Source: Loripinus fragilis (lineage: Eukaryota > Mollusca > Bivalvia > Lucinida > Lucinidae). Taken from it: a DNA stretch of 64,000 nt. Position 1 is the stretch's first letter; every line of letters starts with the position of its first letter. The stretch is taken from the NCBI GenBank assembly GCA_964019695.1, contig OZ026525.1:70229753-70293752 (forward strand), given 5' to 3'. The position numbers and the translations under genes were made by a program. The notes below the pieces were generated by a model. That model ran no database searches. It was not told the origin of the DNA and was given only the letters and a program-made list of their open reading frames with translations. Shown here piece by piece: positions 56,178-64,000 of this stretch.

Positions 56178-56414
56178 GAGGAGATGATGTACTTATCAAA
56201 TTGCTGAGTGAAACAAAATTTTGATATTACTCAAAATGCTGAGACAAGCAAAACATTTGCCATCACGTGACATATTAGACTATATATAATGGATGAGGAG
56301 ATGATGTACTTATCAAATTGCTGAGTGAAACAAAATTTTGATATTACTCAAACTGCTGAAACAAGCAAAACATTTGCGGTCACGTGACATATTAGACTAT
56401 ATATAATGGATGAG
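56178..56414 (+). promoter_or_regulatory. Tandemly duplicated polymerase promoter region
   Basis: A 117 bp unit occurs twice. Each copy contains CTTATCAAATTGCTGAGTG, a CACGTGAC E-box-like site, and ACTATATATAATGGATGAG, a TATA box (56279-56290 and 56396-56407). The second TATA lies ~80 bp before the polymerase ATG at 56489. A 25-codon ORF (56406-56483) precedes the polymerase start in another frame. Confidence 0.7.
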
Positions 56415-56488
56415 AGAACTACATTTGATACTTTTGATTTATCAATCATTACAGATACGAGACATTTAGTTATAGTATCGTGAGAACA

Positions 56489-59400
56489 ATGCATACTAAT
56501 GATAAGAAGAAGGAGATTCATTGCCCTGTATGTGGAAAACAATTCAAGTTGGCTAAAAATCGAAACTTACATAAGGCGACTCATTCCACATTGTATGAAT
56601 GTAGAATTTGTGGTCGCAACTATACTAGATTAGTGAATTTACGAAGACACATGAAGATACTCCACATGAACAATCAACGAGGGGGACAATCCACACCAGC
56701 ACCACCAGCGAGAATTGTAACAGACCACGCAACTCAAACGGCGATAAATTACAAGGTGCAAATTAAAACACTCTGGCCACGTAATCATGATCGCTATGAC
56801 TTATTGTCGTTTTTGGCAAGCGCCAAAGAGAAGGTGAAGGGAACAATCAGGCTGCGAGCCAGACATACTGCAGTAAAATGGTACGTAGTTGCAAGAGTTC
56901 AACTTTATCGAGAGGACAACGAAGGAAACGTTGTTACAATTGAACCATACTTCAGAAGTGTTACATACAGAACACTAACACCGACAGAGTTGACAGATCA
57001 TCACTTAAACGAAGCCTTTCAGAAAGTCATGGCTGGATTAGAAAAATTCATTCACGAGAGTTCCGGATGGATTGTAAAATCAGTCAAATATCTCCAAGTA
57101 CACACAATTGACTATACACCATTAGCTGCCTCTAGCTTCATCGAGCTACCTACAACATTAAAAAGATCAAAGTCTATACTGAACATTAAAAATGAAGATA
57201 ACAGGTGTTTCATATACTGTATTCTAGCAAAGCTATTCCCACATGTTTCGAACCCACATCATGCATCTAGTTACATTACGCATGAAAATGAATTAAAACT
57301 CAATGGACTTACATTTCCAATGACTTTGTCACAGATAAATAAATTTGAAAGGCTAAACAAAACGATATCAGTTAACGTGTTTGGGTTCGAAAACTCTGAA
57401 ATAATTCCTCTTAGGATAACAAAAAACACCCAAAGGCAACATCATATAAACTTGTTGCACATGAAAACAGATCAAACGTCACATTACTGCCTCATCAGAG
57501 AGTTTGACACATTCTTAGGGAGGACCAAATCCAGGAAATGCAAACACTTTTTTTGCTACTTTTGCCTCAATGGTTTTACAAATAAGAAAATGCTTATCAA
57601 ACACATTCCGCTCTGTAGAAGTCATGGAGCTCAAAAGGTGGTCATGCCTATTCAAGGACATAATGACACGGTGTCATTTAAAGATTATTTAAAGCAAATG
57701 CGTTTACCATTTGTAATTTGCTGTGATTTTATGACATTAAATAGACGGATTGACACGTGTGAAAATGCTCCAAACAAGTCTCAGACTGTACCAAAAAAAC
57801 CACTAGATGTATCGAGTTTTGGCTATAAAGTTGTTTGCAGCGTGGATTTGAACTACACGAAGTCAGTTCGAATATACCGTGGCAAAGATGCATCGAGTAA
57901 ATTCCTCGAATGTTTACTAGAGGAGCAAAGTGAAATCCAAGAGCTCCTGAAGAGAAATGAACCTATAAAAATGACATGCAAAGACATAAAACAATATCAA
58001 AAAGCCACTCACTGCTACATATGTGGTGGAGGTTTTGAAGAGCCACAAGACAAATGTCGCGATCACTGTCATTTATCAGGGAAGTACAGGGGTGCTTCTC
58101 ACATGACTTGTAATCTGGTTTATAAGACTCTGTCTTTCATTCCAGTGGTGATTCATAACCTTCGTGGCTTTGACGGTCATTTGATTGCACAAAGTCTAGG
58201 TCAATTTGATGGAAAAATCAGCTGTATACCTCAAAATCTTGAAAAATACCTCAGTTTCAGTTTTCAAAATTTAAGGTTTATAGATTCCCTCCAGTTTCTG
58301 AGTGCGTCATTAGATGCACTGGTAGTGGACCTCAAAATGGACACTAAAAACCTAGACTATAATTTCAGACATTTTTTCTCAGAATTTAACAATAGAGAGG
58401 ACACAAAAGGTTTACTTCAAAAGAATGCATATCCTTACGATTACATGGACTGCGAGACAAAGTTTGAAGAAACTCGTCTGCCGCCGATTGATTGTTTTTA
58501 TTCGTCAATAAAGAACCAAGGGATAAGTCAAGACGAATACGATCGAGCCTGTCAGCTATTTGATTACATGAGTCTGCGTAATCTTGGAGAATGGTCAGAT
58601 CTGTATTTGAAGATGGACGTCCTACTGTTATGTTCGGTCTTCGAAAATTTCAGAGATGTGACAATGGACGAGTTTCAGCTAGACCCAGTGCATTTTTACA
58701 GCTCCCCTGGTCTCAGCTGGGCGGCCATGTTGAAGATGACAAAAGTAGAACTGCAACTTCTCACTGACATAGACATGTTGCATTTTGTAAGGAGAGGCCA
58801 GCGTGGTGGATTAAGCTTCATCGGTCACAGACACGTGGTGGCCAATAATTCACTAGTACCAAATTACGACCTTTCGAAACCCCTTTCGTACATTCAACTT
58901 TTGGATGCAAACAACTTGTATGGTTGGGCTATGAGTCAACCATTGCCCAAAGGAGGTTTCAGATTTTTAAAAGAGCGAGAATTAGAACATCTTGACATTC
59001 TGAACATTCCCGATGATAATCAAAAGGGCTACCTTGTCGAGGTTAGCCTTCGCTATCCGAAAAAAATTCATGACCTACACAACGGCTTCCCTCTTGCACC
59101 TGAAAAGAAATGCATTGCTAACGATCAATTGTCTCCCTATGCTAAGACTTTATGGCTACAACTTCATCCTAGTAAATCTGGGAAAATTGTAGGACGACCG
59201 AAACAAGAGAAACTCATCACCGATCTACACGATAAAGATCATTACGTTGTTCACTACAGGAATCTAAAACTGTACGTGCAACTTGGCATGGAAATTAAAT
59301 CAATTCATAAGGCACTAGAGTTCAACCAAGATACTTGGCTTAAGCGCTACATCGATTTCAACACACAAAAAAGGAAAGACGCCAAAACACAATTCAAAAA

Positions 59401-60197
59401 GAAATTTTACAAGATACTTAACTGTAGTGTGTTCGGCAAAATGATGGAAGACCAACTCAAGTATAAAAACATTTCCCTGGTTTCAAATCCTAAAGCACTG
59501 AAAAAAAATAACTTCAAAACCTACTTTCGAGACGTGTAAAATATTCCATGAAAAGCTCGTGGCTGCACAGTGTAGAAATGCAAGCGTTGCCATCACAAAA
59601 CCAGTCTATGTCGGACAAGCTGTCTTAGACTTGAGCAAAGTCCTTATGTATGATTTCTACTATAACTATCTCAAAAGCAGGTATGGAGCCAAGTGCAATT
59701 TGTTGATGACGGACACGGATTCCTTCCTGTATGAGATTCGTGACACCAAGTCAGATTTATACATGGACATGAGAGACTACATATATTTGTTTGACACATC
59801 AGATTATCCCCCAGATCATTTTCTTCATTCAGACGGAAACAAAAAAGTTTTGGGGAAATTTAAAGACGAAACGAACGGAACCACAATTGAAAGATTTTGT
59901 GGTCTTCGATCAAAACTCTACGTTTATAAGGTGGTTAATAATGAAAGAGAGGTTAAAAAAGCAAAAGGTGTTTGTAAAGCCGCCATTAAGAAGAAGTTAT
60001 ATTTCACGTTATACGAAGAGGCATTATTCAAAAACAAAGAAACCGTGTTGTCGATGGACTTAATTCGAAGCCATTCACATGTACTAAAAGTTGAAACTCT
60101 GTATAAAAAATGTCTATCAAGTTTTGATGATAAACGATACTTAAAAGAGGATGGAGTCAGTAGTTATGCATATGGACATTATAAAATAAAAGAATAA
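56489..60197 (+). pseudogene. Protein-primed-type DNA polymerase B, frameshifted
   Basis: Replicates the element. Start at ATG 56489. Two C2H2 fingers open the protein (CPVCGKQFKLAKNRNLH, CRICGRNYTRLVNLRRH). A further Cys-rich finger is at about 355-380. An endonuclease VII-like zinc motif CYICGG...CRDHCHLSGKYRG lies near 510-545. Exo II HNLRGFDGHLI and Exo III LYLKMDVLLL are present, but Exo I reads CCDFMTLN where a DxE is expected. Polymerase motif A is LLDANNLYGWAM, motif B KILNCSVFGKMM (Cys where Asn is usual), motif C LMTDTDSF. A one-base offset at about 59537 creates a TAA (59537-59539). The reading continues in the next frame to 60197, separating motif C from A and B. The stop is 61 bp from the right terminal repeat. 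Confidence 0.93.
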
Positions 60198-60258
60198 CTT
60201 TTATTGTTGCTATTGTCGTTTCCTAAAATACATTAGATTTTTGTAAACTCAGCAATTT

Positions 60259-60511
60259 GATATACGTCGGGATGTCTAGTCCTATATCTGTATATACCTA
60301 TGTCAGCATATTCACTCAAGATGTTATTCCTGCTGACGTTAACATAATGACAGCCTCAGGATTCCTGCTGGCGTTAGCAAAATGACAGCCTCAGGACGTT
60401 ATCCCTCTTGTACTTTTTGCTGACTCAGCAGCACCATCAGGATGTTATCCCTCTTGTGTTTTTGCTGACTCAGCAGCACCCTCATGATGTCATCCCTCAA
60501 ATATAACTACT
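60259..60511 (-). repeat. Right terminal inverted repeat, 253 bp
   Basis: Inverse of 34907-35159 with no difference seen. It ends ...AACTACT followed by the GATAACGT duplication. Confidence 0.95.
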
Positions 60512-62064
60512 GATAACGTTCGTTTATCATAAATTTGTTCACAGTGAAGGCTCAAACGAGCTTGCGCATGCGCACAGTCTCACCAGGGCCTTTACTGCTT
60601 GTTTACTGAATGCGAGAGCATTTAATCAATGGAAATGACGCCTTTCCCGAAATTTAGAACAAAACTAAAACTTTGAAAACAAATTTATTTTCTGATTTGA
60701 GGGTGCGTCATCCATAGTGCAGTGGGATTCCCACAGCCTATAACATGCTTTGGGAAATATTACTGTGTTTATAGTCCATCCATGTATGATGTCATTGATG
60801 CCAGCAAACAAGACGATTACCTGCACTAATACAGGATTTTTTTATTATTTAACTGAACTCTATTTTTTCTGAGTCCTATGTACCCTTCATGTCTTGTGAT
60901 GTGATAGAAACCCTGTTATATTGTATACAAACAATATACTGTAAAGGCTCTAGCGAGACTGCGCATATGTGCAAGCTCGTCTGAGTCTTAACTGTGAACT
61001 GACTAATGATGTACATGTATGACCATTGAACAGAACTGAGTTTTATTCGAAATCCTGTAGGCTATAGAGCTCGCAAGGAATACAATCTACATCTTTCGGA
61101 GAAGGCGTGCTTAATTTTCTATCTTGCATATCCACTACCTTCAGTAAACAAGCAGTAAAGGCTCTGGCGAGACTGTGCGTATGCGCATGGGCGGATGAGG
61201 GTGGACATGGGGTCTGGACCCAGACTGTGCGTATGCGCATGGGCGGATTCAGAGGGGGGACATGGGGTGTGGACCCCCCTGAAAAATCACAAAACTATAG
61301 GGTTTTCTAGCAATACTGGTATGGATCTCCAGAAAAAATCACAAGGTTACCAAGCCAGCATTAAATGTTGGGCCATCATTGGTACGACAGTCTCTCCCTT
61401 CATCAACTAAGAAAAAAACAAACAAACAAAAAACGTTGCCAAAGTCGGACCCCCTCTGGCAAAACTTTCTGGATCCGCGCAAAATGTGCAAACTCGTCTG
61501 AGCCTTCACTGAGATCTGACTTATGATGTACATGCATGATCATTGAACAGAACTGAGTTTTATTCGAACTCCTGTAGGCTATATAGCTCGCGAGGATACA
61601 ATCTACATCTTTCGAGGAAGGTGTGCTTAATTTTCTAACTCTTCAATAAACAAGCAGTAAAGGCTCTGGCGAGACTGTGCATAATCGCATGGGTGGATCC
61701 AGAGGGGGGAAAGGGGGTTCGGACCCCCCCCCCCCTGAAAAATCACAACTCTATAGGGTTATAGCAATACTGGCCCGGATCCCCTGAAAAATCACAAGGT
61801 TACAAAGTCAGCATTCAATGTTGGGCCATCAACGGTACGACAGTGAAACTCCATTTTAATGGCGTTTGCTGGCGGGCCGATGTTGGTCCGCTTATGGTGG
61901 TATTTGGATCGTCTCTCCCCTCGTCAACTAAGAAAAAAACGTTGTCAAAGTCGGACCCCCTCTGGCAAAACTTTCTGGATTCGTGTAAGATGCGAGAACT
62001 CGTCTGAGGAGCCTTCACTGTGAACAAATTTATGATGTACGAACGTTATCTATCTTGTAATATA
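60512..62064. repeat. Right flank: dispersed GAGACTGCGCATATGCGC repeats
   Basis: GATAACGT (60512-60519) is the right target duplication. The flank consists of repeated modules: AAGGCTC(T)GGCGAGACTGTG at 60546, 60945, 61157 and 61660, and GCGAGGATACAATCTACATC at 61070 and 61590. GGATCCAGAGGGGGG-type TIR units related to 32.1-33.0 kb lie at about 61190-61480 and 61680-61985. At 61972-62062 is a paralogue of the Maverick target. No gene. Confidence 0.6.
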
Positions 62065-62882
62065 CTGAAAGATTTTAAAAACGCACCACCTGCTTAAATG
62101 CTAATTTATGTCGAATATTTGATATTTTCATTATGTGAAAAATAAAACTGACAAGTTCCGTCATTTGGCTTGCATTCAATGAGAAAATCGAAACGCTGTG
62201 ACCTATGATTGCTGTGACGTCGCAATAATTCTGAGACAACTTAAATTCAAAAAGTCACAGAGTCCCCATACCTTCCATTAGGAACGAAAAAAAGTTTTCG
62301 AACCGATGTTTGTTCTTGAAAGCAAAAGGAAAGACAAAATCAAATCATGAAGTTTTAGGCCTCTGGCAACGTTCATTACGTCCACATGACGTCAGTGATT
62401 TTTGGCGTAATTGGCCGTTTATATCCTAAGGATCACGAAAAATCAAAATATTTTTGTTGCCAACAAATACTCCTAATTCAGTTGCATAAAAGACAAAAGT
62501 ATTGCGACATGCGCGGACGTCACCCGTCTAGTATTGATGTTTGAAAATTTAAGACTGACGTTAGCAAAGAAACGCTGCGTGTGGGAGTGTAATAAAACGA
62601 TTATTTCTGAAAACTTTTGTGTTTTTCCATTTGTTAAGACATCTGGCTACCACCTTAAAGTGTTTGTTTTCAAATTGAATCAAATTCAAATTTGTCAGAC
62701 GACAATTGTTGAAAAACACTTACGTCGATATTACGTCAGAATGAACAGCATGAGCAAATCGAAATAATGGCAAATCATGGTCCATTTTGCGAGAGTATAA
62801 AATATGATAAAGAAAACACCATCAAATTAATCATGTGGAAGAGACAGGGAATGTAAAATGGTGCGTTTTTAAAGTCCCTCAG
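62065..62882. mobile_element. TA-flanked 818 bp MITE (mariner/Tc1-like)
   Basis: The ends CTGAAAGATTTTAAAAACGC and GCGTTTTTAAAGTCCCTCAG are inverted, with TA on both sides (62063-62064, 62883-62884). The inverse of the Maverick's left flank shows the same surrounding sequence without this element. No transposase. Related to the element at 39718. Confidence 0.85.
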
Positions 62883-62884
62883 TA

Positions 62885-64000
62885 TATAACAATATTCTAG
62901 CTAGTTTCATTAGATGAGCGACGTATTTCGTATTTTTGCGGCGGCTTTGCCGACGCTCTATTATCATTTTGAACCTAAATTTTATGTAAATTTTCGCCAA
63001 TCATAAGTACTCTAAAATTGTAATATTCATCACACCAGCTAGAAAACAATGCCCTCATTGGTTAATACTCAGACTGACCACGCGATCTTATTATAGATGC
63101 AATTTAACTTGAAAATTTCCATGTAAATGGCCGAGAACCAGTCTGTGCACTAGTCCTAACAATGAACATTGATCTTGAATATAGGTCAACTCCCGCTGTA
63201 CAGCATTTCTAATTTGCTTTACTACCATTCTTTGCATGCCTTGCTTCATTGCACATAGTAAATAAGTGCAATATAAGATAACTCACTAAATCCTAAAGGA
63301 CTTTAACAGCATTATATAAAGCAAATCTTTGTATTTTTTTATTCAAGCCATTATGATTTCCCTTATCAAATGCGTTACACGATTATAGTCTGTTTCATAA
63401 ATTTCGACAATATGCAGTGATTTTTTTTTACCTGCGTGTCCTGGCTCTCAGACGCATGCTTCTCACAAATGGACGCATGATTTTAAACCATGAGAGTCCC
63501 GCAGGATGCATTAAAATTGTGGCGAAAAGTCTGCATTTAGTATTTGCAACTTTCGTTTTGAGTGTTTTTTTTTAACTTGCGCACCGTGTCTTGAATAATA
63601 TTGTAAAAAACCGGTACTGAAAAAACTCCCCAACAGTATAGCGATCATTACTTCCCTTGGGAAACACGTGTTTTCAGATATGAACCGCTGTAGGGGAGTT
63701 TACTGGTAAAAGCCAGTACCGGACTACTGGTAAAAACCAGTGCCGATAAACCAGTACTGATCCAATACTACCAACCCGAAATGAAACATTTGTATAATGC
63801 GTTTTACCCGCAAGTTTAAACACCCTGCTTCGAGCAAATACCAATAGAATGGTTAAAGTATTACTGCAGGCTCATGAAGTACGGAGACTGTACTGTGCAT
63901 AGATGATAAAAGAAAAATTAATATGGTATGTCCAAAGGCTCAAATGCAGTAACTTCCAGCACTACACTTGTAGGCATGCAGAGTTAGATGAACACGGGCT
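62885..64000. other. Unassigned right end of the window
   Basis: The first ~50 bp continue the Maverick-target paralogue (CTAGTTTCATTAGATGAGCGAC). Near 63609-63760, GGTACTGAAAAAACTCCCC / GGGGAGTTTACTGG and several CCAGTACCG / CCAGTGCCG words form hairpins. No gene or SLX1 exon recognised. Confidence 0.4.

Larger units (their letters stand above)
34907..60511 (+). mobile_element. Maverick/Polinton giant DNA transposon
   Basis: A 25,605 bp element bounded by 253 bp inverted repeats starting AGTAG and by near-identical 8 bp duplications. It carries the hallmark set: rve integrase with chromodomain, minor and major capsid proteins, basic core protein, adenain-like protease, FtsK/HerA-type packaging ATPase and protein-primed-type DNA polymerase B. 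The left 8.5 kb is gene-poor and satellite-rich. Integrase, core protein and polymerase are each broken, so this copy is not autonomous as written. The structural block appears to be a mosaic of two lineages. Confidence 0.97.

Noticed and set aside
62534..62767. 77-codon frame in the right MITE as a transposase
   Set aside because: No DDE motifs and far too short.

Overview
The window looks like nuclear DNA from an invertebrate, most likely a bivalve mollusc. The reasons are spliced genes with GT-AG introns, low gene density, many nested short inverted-repeat transposons and minisatellites, and a complete Maverick/Polinton giant DNA transposon. The species is not established here. Host genes that can be supported are: the last three exons of a zona pellucida (ZP)-domain membrane protein (1440-6263, +); a von Willebrand A-domain gene with one coding exon and an upstream noncoding exon (14542-16527, -); and the first coding exon of the structure-specific endonuclease SLX1 (33068-33240, +).

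Between them lie mobile elements. They include four copies of a ~237 bp MITE (one carrying a nested hAT-like MITE with a perfect 8 bp target duplication), a Harbinger-like 1.3 kb element with a TTA duplication, and several long palindromes. A ~7.7 kb unit (about 23893-31602) has long, duplicated inverted terminal repeats around a broken gene that I read as a FEN/XPG-like nuclease. A second decayed fragment of that gene family sits at 10.0-10.6 kb.

The centrepiece is a 25,605 bp Maverick/Polinton (34907-60511). It has 253 bp terminal inverted repeats that look identical base for base, and an 8 bp flanking duplication with one CpG-type difference. A paralogous copy of its target repeat at about 61.97-62.93 kb provides an empty site. 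Its left 8.5 kb holds no recognised gene: an ~186 bp satellite with a 372 bp higher-order period, a TA-flanked MITE and decayed repeats. Its right 17 kb holds a PC4-like gene (-), a possible spliced membrane-protein exon (-), small unknown genes, integrase, minor capsid, core protein, major capsid, adenain-like protease, packaging ATPase, two small putative virion genes and a protein-primed-type DNA polymerase B next to the right repeat.

The main observation is that the virion block appears chimeric. Two junctions (about 50.30 kb and 54.37 kb) each place the 5' part of a downstream gene directly before the 3' part of its upstream neighbour: minor capsid 5'/integrase 3', and ATPase 5'/protease 3'. 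The paired copies are strongly diverged. The simplest reading is that a ~4.07 kb capsid cassette from a second Maverick lineage replaced the resident capsid genes. Integrase, core protein and polymerase each carry a break although the terminal repeats are identical, so this copy may have been mobilised in trans.
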